A DNA stretch of 64,000 bases from Diphasiastrum complanatum (GCA_029204225.1 CM055113.1:33157250-33221249); one strand, 5' to 3'; numbered from the stretch's first letter, positions 33,490 to 46,282 are shown. Made by a program: numbers and translations. The notes: generated by a model from the sequence alone, not told the origin.

Positions 33490-33573
33490 AATTATATAAA
33501 TTATTAAATCAACAGGGAGGTAGGACTATAACTACGTCCTACCTCCCTATTGATTCAATAATTTATATTATAT
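33490..33573. repeat. Large hairpin near the end of the composite unit (copy B)
   Basis: Same 84-bp foldback as at 19,526-19,609, with one extra arm mismatch (CCCTATTG for CCCTGTTG). Confidence 0.82.
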
Positions 33574-33613
33574 ATCTATTTTTATAGCATGGAATTAGTG
33601 ACAGTATTATCCT

Positions 33614-33631
33614 TGATCTTTTTCAAGATCA
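33614..33631. repeat. Small subterminal hairpin (copy B)
   Basis: TGATCTT-TTTC-AAGATCA, unchanged from copy A at 19,650-19,667. Confidence 0.6.
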
Positions 33632-33839
33632 TTGTCAAAATAGCCTTGATCACCATCCAACTTATCATCGGAAATACTAACGTCAATAGTCACCTCATCT
33701 ACCGATGGTCATGCCAATTTTGCAAGTTAGAGTAAAATTTTGGCTATATCCCAAAAAACATAGAAAAAAATGTTGATTAAGATGTGAAGATTTGGCCAAC
33801 CATACTCAAATTCTAATATATACAAGTTGCAGAATGGAT

Positions 33840-34366
33840 AGTAAAGAAATTAGTCATGTAGAGTAAGGTGTAGTCACTCTATTGCGAAGGTCTAATATAG
33901 AAAAGTCCTTGAACACATATTGTAAGAGAGTTTTGTGTAATCAAAAGCCTCACGAAAAATTGGCCAAGTCCATTAAGCAATTGGTTGATGTCTAAATAAA
34001 TTAGCCAAATTTGCAAGTATGACAGAATCAATAGATCTAATTTGAAACATAGCTAGGCTTCTATGGTCAAATTCTAATAGGAAATCAAGGCAAGTTGTAG
34101 ATTGAAAAGTAAAAGATAGGTCATGTGGAAAGAACAAATTGTAATAGGAAATGACTGCAAGCGGCTGATTGGAAAGTAAAAAAATCAGCCTTATAAAATA
34201 GAACAAGTTGTATGATGTATCATGTGACGCCTTCTGGTGAAGGCTGCCAGTGAGGAGAAGTACAAAGTCTTTTGTGTTTTTGCAATCACACCGACCAGTT
34301 GATGATTGCTTGCAAGACGTGCTGCTCATTCACGTTCTCATTCGCATGGACGGATTGCAAAAAGTT

Positions 34367-34432
<66 letters not shown>

Positions 34433-34773
34433 CAGATGCTATAATTTGATGGAATAGGATCGTCAGGATGGCTAGTATCGTGGGGTGGACGTAGACATGT
34501 GAAGAATCAACAACCCAATAAGGTGATATGGGGATCCATCAGATATTCAAGCATTATAGCTACGAATATATTTCGTGAAGAAAGAAGAAAAGGAACAGCA
34601 GCTGCCATATTCAAGAGATCGATTGCAGCAAAGTTGAAACTACATGTCGTTCTCAGTTTGACCGCAAACAAATGGGCTTGTCAGCCACTGCAGCAAAAGA
34701 ATGTCTGATCAGATCTTAAGGTTTTTGCAGTCTGATATCTTATGTTTCCTCATTTGATCACAAGCAAGCGATA
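33840..34773 (+). promoter_or_regulatory. Upstream block of LRX copy 2
   Basis: Matches the region upstream of LRX copy 3 in pieces: AAGTCCATTAA.CAATTGGTT (about 33,966), TGGTCAAATTCTAAT (about 34,062), ATCGTCAGGATGGCTA (about 34,460), CCCAATAAGGTGATA with a CCAAT box (about 34,513), ATCCATCAGATATTC and CTTGTCAGCCACTGC (about 34,679). The block was therefore copied with the gene. A (GA)n tract interrupts it about 345 bases before the ATG. Confidence 0.62.
34372..34429. repeat. (GA)n microsatellite in LRX copy 2 promoter
   Basis: About 58 bases of uninterrupted GA. At the matching position copy 3 has only GAAAGAGTGATCGAGAGA, so the tract expanded after duplication. Confidence 0.95.
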
Positions 34774-35877
34774 ATGAGAGGAGGGGGCAAGGCATCAGGC
34801 CTTCTTCGGCTGCAACTGATCTCCTTATCGTCGGTGCTTTTTTGTCGGATAGGATTAAGCACGACACCACCTCCAAATCCTACTGAGAATCCGAGTCTTC
34901 AAAATGCATTCGTGGCACTGCAGGCATGGAAGAAAGTCATTACAAGTGATCCTAAGAACGTCACAGGTTCATGGGTTGGCACGGATGTTTGCAGCTATCA
35001 AGGTGTCTTCTGCTCACCTCCTCCTGACGACAAGTTTGGAAAAGTGGTGAGTGGCATTGGACTTAATCATGCGCAGCTTGCAGGAGTTTTTCCGATGGAA
35101 CTTGGCCTGCTCACATACATTGCTATCTTTCATGTCAACTCTAATTATTTTCAAGGTACTATCCCTTCTAGCTTTAGCAGTCTGACGCTCCTTTTTGAGC
35201 TTGATGTGAGCAATAATTTGCTCGCCGGAGGCTTCCCTTCCGTGGTTTTGGAAATGACGAGCATAAAATACCTGGACATACGATTCAACCATTTTGAAGG
35301 ACCCCTCCCTGGTGGCCTTTTCGGTATGCCACTTGATGCTATCTTTGTTAATGACAATAATTTTGATGGCATCATTCCATCAAACCTTGGTGATTCTTCT
35401 GTGTCAGTGGCCAATTTTGCAAACAATCAATTTCAGGGTGCTATTCCGAACAGCATTGGAAAGATGGCCACAACTTTGAACGAGATACTTTTCATCAACA
35501 ACAAGTTTTCTGGTTGCATACCCCAACCGGTGGCTAGCTTAAATCAGCTCAATGTCTTAGATGTGGGCACCAACAAATTATCGGGGTTACTTTCTGATTC
35601 TATAGGCCTCCTAAAAGACCTTTCTATCCTCAATGTGGCGAATAATTTTCTTACTGGAATCATCCCTTCGTCCATATGTAGCCTCCCTAATCTTACCAAC
35701 TTTACCTGTTCCAATAATTACTTCATCAACGTCAGTCCTACGTGCCTGAGTTTGCCTTCCGCAGGAGTCATATTTGACGACATTGGAAATTGCATTCCAA
35801 ACCAGCCACTTCCAAGGCTTCTTAAACAATGCCTGACATTTCTCTTGCAGCCACTCTCTTGCCTACTGACGATTTGA
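34774..35877 (+). CDS. LRX-like leucine-rich repeat protein without extensin tail (copy 2)
   Basis: Intact single-exon frame of 367 residues. Residues ~1-30 are a signal peptide with a hydrophobic core (LLRLQLISLSSVLF). Residues ~44-85 form the LRX N-terminal cap with the paired cysteines in GTDVCSYQGVFC. About ten plant-type LRRs follow (~90-325), including IAIFHVNSNYFQGTIPSSF, LDIRFNHFEGPLPGGLF, LDAIFVNDNNFDGIIPSNL and LNEILFINNKFSGCIPQPV. The C-terminus has the LRX cysteine module NCIPNQPLPRLLKQC and ends PLSCLLTI. Canonical LRX proteins continue into a Ser-Pro-rich extensin domain; here translation stops immediately. By family knowledge it should act in the cell wall, with RALF peptides as likely ligands. 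The start is conserved in all three copies. Confidence 0.92.
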   Translation: MRGGGKASGLLRLQLISLSSVLFCRIGLSTTPPPNPTENPSLQNAFVALQAWKKVITSDPKNVTGSWVGTDVCSYQGVFCSPPPDDKFGKVVSGIGLNHAQLAGVFPMELGLLTYIAIFHVNSNYFQGTIPSSFSSLTLLFELDVSNNLLAGGFPSVVLEMTSIKYLDIRFNHFEGPLPGGLFGMPLDAIFVNDNNFDGIIPSNLGDSSVSVANFANNQFQGAIPNSIGKMATTLNEILFINNKFSGCIPQPVASLNQLNVLDVGTNKLSGLLSDSIGLLKDLSILNVANNFLTGIIPSSICSLPNLTNFTCSNNYFINVSPTCLSLPSAGVIFDDIGNCIPNQPLPRLLKQCLTFLLQPLSCLLTI

Positions 35878-36350
35878 CGAACTGATCAGACTTGTACAAG
35901 GCTGCTTTCAATAGGATTCTTTACATAGAGAGCTGCTTTAGATAGGATTTGTTACATAGAGTACAGCTGCTTTAGATAAGGACTGGTTAAGATAGGATTG
36001 TTAGGCGAGAAAAAAAAAAGATAGGATTTGTTACATAAAATAACAAAGTACATTGGAATAAGCCAAGGTGTCGAAGCAGCTGTTAATTGGAAAGCATCAT
36101 GCACCTCCATTCGGTTATTATTCTTCATTGTTAAGATAAAGAGCTTCCATTGAAGCAGCTAAATGTAAGGCTTCATGCAATTGCTTGGCATCATCTAGAC
36201 TTTGGTGTGCTTCTCTCCCCAGATTGTTCACAACTATTTCTAGTTCGAATTCCTTGTGCTTTAAGATTTGAGTGGACCATGATATTTGAAGTTGCTTGAA
36301 CAATAGGGAATAAGAGACCTTAGTGCATAATGACTAATTGCTCAATACAA
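35878..36350 (+). repeat. 3' flank shared by LRX copies 2 and 3
   Basis: Matches 50,827-51,240: ACTGATCAGACTTGTA after the stop, repeated GCTGCTTTAGATA.GATTTGTTACA motifs, GGAAAGCATCATGCA, AAAGAGCTTCCATTGAAGC and GAGTGGACCATGA. It marks the downstream edge of the duplicated gene unit. Confidence 0.65.
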
Positions 36351-37753
<1,403 letters not shown>

Positions 37754-40308
37754 GTCCCATTGGCTTAAAAAAATAGAGTATTGTGAAACAGATGCCAAAA
37801 CTTTTATGTATATTGCCTCATAGCTGCAACGTCAATACCAACACATATGTATTGTCATATTCATGACCATTTCAAGTTCAAACAACAATGATGATTAAGA
37901 TTGAACCACATTGAGGAATAGACATCAATAAGAGGCTCATTGGCCCCACAAGTGACTCGTACGTAACGAGGGGGTGTCTCTTCTATGAAGACACAAAAGA
38001 GGACTATGGTGTGTAGACTCATGGCAGTCCCTAAACCAAACGGTTCATAGCATCAAAGATAAAAAAAGGATGTTGCTACTTCGACCTCAACACTTCAAAG
38101 TGGTTACATGTGGACACTTGTTTGAATCTAGATGAACCTCATGCAACATTTTAGAGTTATTGAGTTTGAAGTAGTAGACACACTTTCCTCATTTCGACAT
38201 GGTGAACCATGAGATTCAAGAACATCCACGACCTACACACCATATGCCTTTTTGGTATCGTCATTTTTAGGCGAGACACCCTATTGGCACAGACTATTCG
38301 ATCGTGGTGGATACAACTTGTCACAGGCTCTGCAATAAAGTGACAAAGTACTTCACAGGAGGTGAAAATCCCATTTTTTTAATATGCCTCCATTTATGCA
38401 TTTTTACTCATGTTGTCGCGCAGTCTGCATATTTACATACAAATTCTCATAGGCGAAGAAAAGGCAAAAGAATCGCAACACTCACCCCATGCAGCTGTGC
38501 TAACAGACTCGACAACAGTTGTAGCCACCCACGGTCTCCTACAGACAACACATCCACCCTGTACTTTCTTCATCTGCACACCTATAACATTATGTATATA
38601 TACTGAATACCATTTGCGTATTCATTGTGACGATTGAAGATGAGAAGAGGAGGGTGTATATAAATTAGCATCTGAAACTTATCAGAGATATAATAGACAA
38701 GGTAGATGCCTTGTGCATTGATTCTTTATTGTCAGTATTAAGACTTCATTCCTTTACAGATTGAAATAAGCTTCATAGAGCACGCGATTTCGTCCGCTAT
38801 TGTCTTGTGCTCTACCACATTATTGACATGTATACTTAATATACTGAATTTGATAACAGCTCTTTGTTCTGCATTCAGATCTGTGTTAATGTTGCTATGC
38901 TTATTATTCATTCTGTCTGACTTTTCCGCTTGCTCATTTTTGGTAATAGACGACTAACATTTAGTCTCGTCTTTCGTGAATCATTCGCGACTAATTATCA
39001 GTCGAGCCTGACAGAGCGTTAGTGATGGAAATCACAATCATTTTTTTATTACGCAGCCAAACATTAATAAATGAAGCACCAGAAGAATAATTTGTCAGGA
39101 ACAGCAAGACAGGTCAAAATAGACATCGGAATATCTGTCTCTTTTGAAGGCAGTATACCATCTGTTATTCCGAGGTCCATTCCGACCTCTGCTCATGTAT
39201 TTTTAGTTAACATTCTAGGCAGAAGTTCTGATCTAGTGGAGAGTGCAGATTAGAGATGCAATCACTAACTGATTGCCAACCATCGAAACCATGAGCAACA
39301 TCCACAAGTAACAGAGTGATGGAGGAGCTCACATCAAGCAAAGAGCTCACAACGCAAAAGCATCTTTATTACAAAGAGACTGATACATATACAAGTAAAG
39401 GTCCCCTTTGCATGGGGATGCCACGTGGCATAGACCTAATAAATGCATGAAATTCATTGTTGGCCTCTACGTGGCATTTTAGGCTATATACAGTTGTAAT
39501 CCCATTATCGGCCCAAGACAAGCCCCTGGTCTGGCTTCTTAACTAAAGCCTACCAATCTGAAACAGTACATAACTGTAAACTACAATCACAGTTGAGCTT
39601 ACTCTTTCTAACTCCCTCTCTTAAGCTCAAGTGTAATTTAAGTATCAATCTAACTGTACACTCATTACAGTATCACATTTGAAGCTTGCATAAATAAATT
39701 AAATCGAATCTAAGCTCAAATGTCATAAGAGTATCAAAATAGAAATGTGTAGCCATGTCTTGGAGTGTTCGTATAAATCATATGCAATTTTCCTGCTACC
39801 TGTACTCGACTCACACTCAAGTACATAGTCAAAGCACTTGACTCACAAAGTATCAACCAAACACCATGCTCTCAAAAAGAGTTTGCCACACTCTGAACTT
39901 GACTTGTTTACCATCCAACTTGAAACACAAGTGGACCACATGATGAGACACAAGACTCACACTGAGGAAACCTCACTGCCACCATGAGATTATCATCCTC
40001 CATCTTACTAGGCTGACATCCTATCAGACACTTACAAGACAAACTCATAATGCTGATAACAATGAGCGACTATGGCTCAACCTGAGGAAATCTTACTACG
40101 ACTAAGATTATACCCTCACTAGAAAATTAGCTAGTAGACAGGTCAACAAGTCACTGAACATCAAATGAGTACTTAATTTTTCTTTTCAGTAGGAAATGCA
40201 TAACCAATCAAACTCCAACTCAGATCTATGTCTAGTCACAAAAGAATCTCATGACAAAGTCACATGCAAGCAATCACATTCATGCAACCAACACAAATGC
40301 TAAACATA
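37754..40308. other. No gene recognised; probable LTR debris
   Basis: No coding motif. CGTGAATCATTCGCGACTA near 38,977 resembles the 18-mers of the Copia LTR at 11.4 kb. The stretch 39,290-39,660 (TAACTCCCTCTCTTAAG and a short TTTATTAC signal) has the look of a minus-strand Copia LTR and resembles 45,330-45,610 in layout only. Confidence 0.4.
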
Positions 40309-40494
40309 TCAACTAATGATCACTACTTGCTGAAGAAGATATCGTCCTATACCATACACCTTTGCCATAGGTAGATCCACTGCTACAGCAACCATGCATC
40401 CGAAGCTCCACACATCTGTCTTGAGATGTCTTTGAATGCACCATGTACCTCCCAGAGATACATCCATGTCCAAGTGTCCCATCCAACCATCCAT
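40309..40494 (-). other. Short frame with a protein-kinase-like motif
   Basis: Minus-strand translation contains HLKTDVWSFGCMVAV, which resembles kinase subdomain IX (DVWSFGC). It begins just beyond the point where the Copia integrase sequence breaks off. The preceding APE region is missing and the frame is short, so chance similarity is possible; a captured kinase exon is the alternative. Confidence 0.25.
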
Positions 40495-40521
40495 TCCACT
40501 TTGTCTTGCCTTGCCAAGCTA

Positions 40522-42047
40522 TCATTTATACTTGGCATCCTTCAGCGAAGGATTTTTCATCGGACCACAAATATCTGAATGTACAACATCTAGCAATCCT
40601 CTAGCAATATGTTGATGGCTTGATTTAAATGGTTTCCTAGTCTGTTTACCAACAAGACAGTCTTGACAGACATGTAACTCGACTTTTTTGCGAGGATAGT
40701 CGAGATCAAGAACAGTAGATTGTCTAGACATTTGTTGTACAGCAGCATGACTTAAATGACCAAGTCTATAATGCCAAAGTAAATCTTTATTTTAATGAAT
40801 AGAAGTACTGAGAGCCTGACTAGAGGCAGAAAAACAATGACTTAATTTATACAAGTATCTCTGTCTCTTTCCGAGTGCTAGGATCTTGTCTGTCCTATCA
40901 ACTACTTTACACTGATCACATTCAGATTCTACTCTATGTCCTAAATCTGTGATTCTGCTTACAGAGAGCAGATTCATAGATAAATCTGGTACATACAGGA
41001 CTTTAGAGAGTAGCTTAGACTGATCATTTGCAAAGCTTAATCTTATAGTGCCTTCACCTTAATAGCTTGTGTGCTATTGTCACCAAGGTGGACATATTTC
41101 TGGGTACTGTAAGGTGTATAGGACTCGAAACAACCAACGAGGCTAGTCATATGCTGAGTGGCTCCGAAATCCAGGAACCAAGAACTGTCGCCATATTCTC
41201 CTTGATGGCTCGTCATGAAGGCATCATGACAAGCTTCTTGAATAGGCTATGGAGCTTTTGCAGCTGAATTTTCCACTTGATTCGATTGCCCCTTGCTGTT
41301 GTTCTTTGTTTTTAGTATCCGGCAGTCTTGAATTTCGTGGTTGTTTCGCTTGCAGTATCTGTAGAACAGCTTCTTCTTTGTCTACAGATTCGACTGTTCG
41401 TTGTGCTAAGCTGGTTTCTGGTCTGGCTTTGATTGCTTTGGGCCTTTCTTCTTCTTCTGCTTTGTCGTGCTCTTGTTGGTGTACAAGGCGTGAAAATCAG
41501 CTGAGGAACTTGAGGCTTCGTTCCTCCGCGTGTCTTCCTGCAACAACATAGTAATGACTCTCGAAAGAGTCAATTTCGGATGAGTTGTGATGATCATCAC
41601 CCAACTGTTGTAAGAGCTTGGCAAACTTGTAAGCAGTTGCATCACTATGTCTTGATCATCTATGACAGATCCGATAGCGGCCATTTGTCTTAGTAGGTTC
41701 TTGAATTGATTAATGTGATTCTGTAGAGAATCACCATTCATCATCTTGAGGGATTAGAATTTCTTTCTGAGATATAGCTTGGAAGCTATATCTCGCACTT
41801 TGTATAGTGTGCTCGAGACGTCCTAGACTTCTTTCGATGTCTGAGCCTCGGATACATGGCCAATCTAGGTATCCGTGATGTTGAGGATGATCAATGCGAA
41901 AGCCTTTCCATCCTTCAGCTTCCATCTGGTGATTGCTGCGCCGTCTGTTTCGGGTTTCCCTTCTGCACCTGTCTTAAATTTTCACAAATGGTAATTGGCT
42001 CCATCAAGCTTGTCCATGATAGGACTGGCTTTCCCTTGGGAATCCAT
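40522..42047 (-). pseudogene. Copia gag-protease-pre-integrase, broken
   Basis: The gag ATG at 42,047 (MDSQGKASPIMDKLDGANYHL) runs into a stop where Trp is expected. Gag continues with MNGDSLQNHINQFKNLLRQM, SLPSSYNSWVMI and a Lys-rich tail (41,406-41,744). The zinc knuckle reads YRYCKRNNHEIQDC, with the first Cys changed to Tyr. Protease is LDFGATQHM, with Phe in place of Ser. The pre-integrase region includes MNLLSVSRITDLGHRV and QDCLVGKQTRKPFKSS, and the integrase start VHSDICGPMKNPSLKDAKY is cut at 40,522. Confidence 0.82.
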
Positions 42048-42191
42048 GTGGAAGAATTAGTCTAAGTGATAGGAGAAACTATCAGTGACTTATATATGAA
42101 AATCTAATACTGAAAATACAGAACAAGAAAACAATTACTCTATCGGCTAGTAGAGTCTTGTACTGTGGAAGCTTATCAAGCTATGAAAATA

Positions 42192-42203
42192 GCTCTGATA
42201 CCA
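42192..42203 (-). promoter_or_regulatory. Copia primer binding site
   Basis: Plus strand GCTCTGATACCA, i.e. TGGTATCAGAGC on minus, lies upstream of the gag ATG at 42,047 and directly next to the LTR edge at 42,204. Confidence 0.82.
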
Positions 42204-43797
42204 TGTTGGAGAGAGAGAGTGAAAAGAGGGTGTCGTGTGTGAGAAACAAAAAATAGCTTAAAAAGAGAAGACGAACACGAACGAGAAACAAAACACAAAC
42301 GAGAAATGAAACACGAACGAAAACGAAATACGAACGAGAAATGAACTCGAAAATTTTAAAATATTTTCAGGTGTGCACTGTAAGTACACCCGTGCTCGTC
42401 ACTTAAAATATGTTTCATTCCAATGCTAATAACATTTTCGTTTTAGCTTGAAATTGGGTGATGTAAAAAGGAAAATTGCTGAAAATTTTAAAATATTTTC
42501 AACTGTGCACTGTAAGTATGGAATCAATTACAACACTAGCTAATTTGAAACCCAACTTTCTCACAATTTTCTCTCTGCCATAATTTTGCCCTAAATTCTC
42601 TAGAAACCCGAAATCTTTATCTAACTACTTAAAGATGTGGTTGCCAATGTAGAATCATCTCATGCTTAGGTTTTCAAATGTTCTTATTTGTTCTGTTGTT
42701 TTTTTGAAATCATCATTTATTCAAATTAGCATACCTGTATTCTTTTAAACCCATGTCGAGCATAGTTTTTTATGCTTAGCATATAATTAAGTCTTTAGGA
42801 TGTTTTGTTTTTAGTTTAATTTTTTCAAAAATGTCTCGAGACTAAGAGCAGCTAATGAATTTTATACAACTTTGTCCTCGTCCTTGTGTCTTGTAAATCC
42901 TAGAGCGGTGTATTACTCTCCTTCACCGGAGATTCACAGTGGTTCAAAATCAAGTAAGCGCTCAATTACTGATTCCAGTCAGTTGATGTGGTAGTCTTTC
43001 TTTAAGAAAGTCGAGGCAAGCACGAAGGCCCGTTTCGTTCAATATTCTGAAGTCCAAGCGTTCTATCTTTTTGGATGTGATAGCGATTTCTGAAAGTTCG
43101 GAGACTTCTATTGAAAACCAAGACAACGAAGTGGCAGAGAATCAACCCACACCTTTAACATGTATGGATTCAATACCAGCACCTTTAAGTGCCAATTGTA
43201 AGAAATGGTGAACTTCTGCAACTTTGCTGCAGCACGAACAAGAAGCGAAGGTCAAACGAGAACAATTCGCGAAAGTCAACGTCCCTTGATTCGAAGCACG
43301 AATGATTCACGAATCATTCGTGAATCGTAAACATACCTCCAAGACCGCAACAACCAAGGGACGCAAAACGAAAGGTTACGAAAGAAACGAAAAGAACGAA
43401 AGAAAATGAAGGAAACGAAACAAACGAAGGGGAATCTTTCGTGCTGCCAGCTGGCAGCTCAACAGGTTTGGAGTCGTAGACTTCACGCCCAGCTGAAACG
43501 AGTGGCAATGACGGAGAGTAACTGATTAGTTGATTAGCATTAACTAGTCTTGTGATTCTGCATTTAGCTATCTTGTAAACTCCACACTTTGGAGATATAA
43601 ACTATCCTTTATGAAGAGAATAGACAAAAATATTTGTAAGAGACAGAAAGAGACGTAGTGAGTAGAGCAGAAAAGAAAAATACTAGAGCTGTGCATGAAA
43701 GTCTCCCAACGAACAAAACACAGCGAAAGAGCAGAGTGTCATTCCGCCAATGAACGAGACACTGACGATCTCGCTCTGAAAATTAAATTGATGCAGG
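42204..43797 (-). repeat. Copia 5' LTR and adjoining sequence (outer end uncertain)
   Basis: It begins TGTTGGAGAGAG next to the primer site. It contains CGAA-rich runs (42,280-42,350 and 43,370-43,440), CACGAATCATTCGTGAATC at about 43,305, and a 38-base segment (GAAAATTTTAAAATATTTTCA...) present at 42,348 and again at 42,482. I could not fix the outer LTR end; no coding motif occurs before 43,798. Confidence 0.5.
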
Positions 43798-44846
43798 ATT
43801 GATGCCTACTTTTGTTCAAAGGAGATGGTGAGAACACATTTTGATCCAAATTTGTATGTCTTATGCTTTGATGGTATGGTTGCTTTGATTGCTCTTTATA
43901 TTGATGACTTGATTATTACAGGAAAAAAATCAAGAGATGATAGACATGATCAAGAAAGACCTCATGGAACAATTCGAGATGACAGATCTCAGCCTAATGC
44001 ACTATTGCCTTGGAGTAGAAGTGTGGCAAAAAGGACATGAAGTGGGTTTAACACAGGTAAAATATGTCAGAGAGTTGTTGCACAAGTTCAGGTTGCAGGA
44101 TTCCAAACGTGAACATTCCTGTTGAACAAGGTAAAAAGCTTTCTAAGCTTGATGAGTCACAGCCATTTGATACTACGTTGTATAGGCAGTTAGGAGGGAG
44201 CTTGATTTACCTTACCACGACTAGACCAGATATATGCTATGTTGTTGGCATTGTAAGCTAGTTTATGGCAGCACCTACGAAAAGACATTGGAAGGTAGCT
44301 AAGCACATTTTGCGTTATGTCAAAGGCACTTCAGATCATGGCTTAATTTACAGGAAGCATGAGGGGTTACCTAAGTTATGTGGCTATGTGGATGTGGATT
44401 GGGGAGGTGACTATGATGATCGTAGATCCACCACAGGGTATGTATTCCAACTTTGTGGCAGTTGCTTTTCCTGGTCTAGTAAGAAGCAAAGTACGATTGC
44501 TCTATCCACCATAGAAGCAAAGTATAAGGCAATGTATAGTGCAACATAGGAAGCTATATGGTTGAGACAGATCTTGGAAGAAGTTGGCATGAAACAGAAA
44601 AATCCCACGACTATACATAGCGACAGTCAGAGTGGCATTCAGCTAGCAAAGAATCCAGTGTTCCATGCAAAAACTAAACACATTGAGATTCAATATCACT
44701 TTATACGTGAGAGGCTGTTGAGTCATGAAATTCATGTTGTTCATTGTAGTACGGAAGAACAACTAGCTGATATTTTCACTAAGCCACTTGTTAAAGAAAA
44801 GTTTGATAAGTTTAGATCAAAACTTTCCGCACTTAAAGTCTGTTGA
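43798..44846 (+). pseudogene. Copia RT-RNase H, C-terminal half
   Basis: The RT active-site region reads ALYIDDLIITGKK (the family has YVDD), followed by a frameshift near 43,930 to DLMEQFEMTDLSLMHYCLGVEV. Another frame change leads to LYRQLGGSLIYLTTTRPDI. RNase H follows: HWKVAKHILRYVKGT, WGGDYDDRRSTTGY, SKKQSTIALSTIEAKY, a stop, then IHSDSQSGIQLAKNPVFH, KHIEIQYHFIRERL and EQLADIFTKPL, ending at 44,846. The first half of pol is missing. Confidence 0.88.
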
Positions 44847-44879
44847 CTTTAAAGCTATGTATATGACTATATAAAAAGT

Positions 44880-45112
44880 AGGTAGAAATTGGCCAATAGG
44901 ATTTGAGGCCAAAGCCCTAAAATCCACTACATATAGTGGTGGATTCGAGTTATTTTGTACTTTCTATCTTCATTTCAATACAAGCAGGTTGGCCCTCTTA
45001 TGGAATGGATATGGATTGTCCTTGCGCTTCATCTCTCCTCCTCTAACTCTTAAATTTTGTTGAATGTTTCAATTTACATAGTCTTAAATAGTTTCAAATT
45101 TTCATAGAGTCA
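44880..45112 (+). mobile_element. Ty3/Gypsy LTR fragment, plus strand
   Basis: Shares CCAATAGGAT, a TTTCATTTCAATA.AAGCAG polyadenylation region and TGGATATGGATTGTCCTTGC with the LTR at 22,539-23,388. It follows directly behind the Copia pol end. Confidence 0.55.
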
Positions 45113-45623
45113 AAAATTCTCAACTAGACCATTTGGATCTGGAGTAGCAGCCCTTCCAACCCCTGTGTCTGTTGGAGGAGTTGCCCCGTCTTGAACAGTT
45201 ATAATTTTCTTCAGTCACTTTGTAGATTTGCTCAACCACCTTGGCCAGTTCTCCTTCATCACCAACAATGCCACTGGCAAGTGGTTGAGGCTCCTTAACA
45301 AATGGAACGATACTTAGAATTTGCTTCGAACAAGAACACAAATCATGCTACATAGTAACACAGATAGAAAACACTCTCCACAGCAAGCTCACATAGCAAT
45401 TGTATTTTTTCAAATGAAATTACACTCTACATATAGTTCTTCACTCAGGCAACCCATGCATGATCCAGGTTGCCATTGACAGGACGCGTGTCCCGTCCAC
45501 TCGCCTCGTGGCGAGGCCAAATGATCCATATCGACTGATAGGACCCACAATACAGTAACATAGTAATTCTACTTTAATTCTAACTCTCTCCCTTAAAGTA
45601 GAGAACCAACTTGAAAATTGGTA
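45113..45623. other. Non-coding, LTR-like; small GC-rich hairpin
   Basis: CCTCGCC-TCGT-GGCGAGG around 45,507 forms a short stem. The TCTAACTCTCTCCCTTAAAG box (about 45,583) resembles minus-strand Copia LTR debris. No gene. Confidence 0.4.
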
Positions 45624-45818
45624 TTCACTAACTTGACTATTAGGCCCTGCGATATTAAAAGTCCCACAAAAAGACCTAAAGTCCTTTTATTAACTTGTAA
45701 CTAATCAAAATTATCTATGTGATCATCGGGTTGGACTTACACATGCGGGGTGCCAAATACTTCTCACTTATTAACTAGGGTTAGGGTTGCCTTGATATCT
45801 ACAAACCCTCCAATAGTA
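45624..45818 (-). mobile_element. Ty3/Gypsy LTR 5' end, minus strand
   Basis: Reverse complement of the first ~200 bases of the LTR at 22,539, with AACTAGGGTTAGGGTTGCC and the terminal TATTGGAGGG. It is joined to Copia gag at 45,819. Confidence 0.7.
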
Positions 45819-46258
45819 TCCCCCACCAAAACTAGTGGCGGTCCCACGACACTGAGCAATCTTGGTGCTTAAGTGCAAATTTTCAATAATAATCATATGG
45901 GTCTGGTGGTCGTTCATGATAACCTTTGCAATTGATTGTGTAGGTGCATCATCGAAGCGATAGTCCTCACTGCATACTTCTATTTCAGTCTTTCCCACAC
46001 TTCATGGCTGCTCGCATAGTCTTCAATCTGCATGAGTATTTCTTCGTTTATGGATGAAACGATGATTGCCATTGCACGCTCATTATTTCTGATCCATTTA
46101 GCTCTCCTTGGATCTCCCTCTGGAGGCTGTTCTTCTGTGAGTTCGGTCATTGACCAGATGCCTTCACCCTTCAGAAGCGTTTAGATTTTGAACTTCCATA
46201 TTCGGTAGTTTGCGCCATCAAGGTTGATTGCTATTCTTGTCTGGATCGTTGTGGCCAT
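45819..46258 (-). pseudogene. Copia gag fragment
   Basis: The ATG at 46,258 starts MATTIQTRIAINLDGANYRIWKFKI, then a TAA where Gln is usual, then TLLKGEGIW. Later motifs are RAKWIRNNERAMAIIVSSI and EDYASSHEVWERLK. It is cut off by the Gypsy LTR at 45,818. Confidence 0.8.
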
Positions 46259-46282
46259 ATTGTGTTGCCTTAGAGAACCTGT

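Larger units (their letters stand above)
26005..33650. mobile_element. Composite 7.6-kb mobile unit, copy B
   Basis: Second copy, 7,646 bp, of the block at 12,090-19,686, in the same orientation and starting 6.3 kb after copy A ends. Differences are an expanded (CT)n (about 50 versus 26 bases), one extra A near 31,347, 24 extra bases near 32,907 and about two dozen substitutions. Right flank begins CACCATCCAACTTATC, unrelated to copy A's flank. Confidence 0.85.

Noticed and set aside
12090-33650. The two 7.6-kb blocks as LTRs of a giant retrotransposon
   Set aside because: They lack TG...CA ends, no primer site or polypurine tract adjoins them, and the 6.3 kb between them holds unrelated pieces in both orientations.
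12090-33650. The two 7.6-kb blocks as a duplicated assembly artefact
   Set aside because: Dispersed substitutions, a 24-base indel and a microsatellite length difference plus different flanks make a pure artefact unlikely, though only read data can exclude it.
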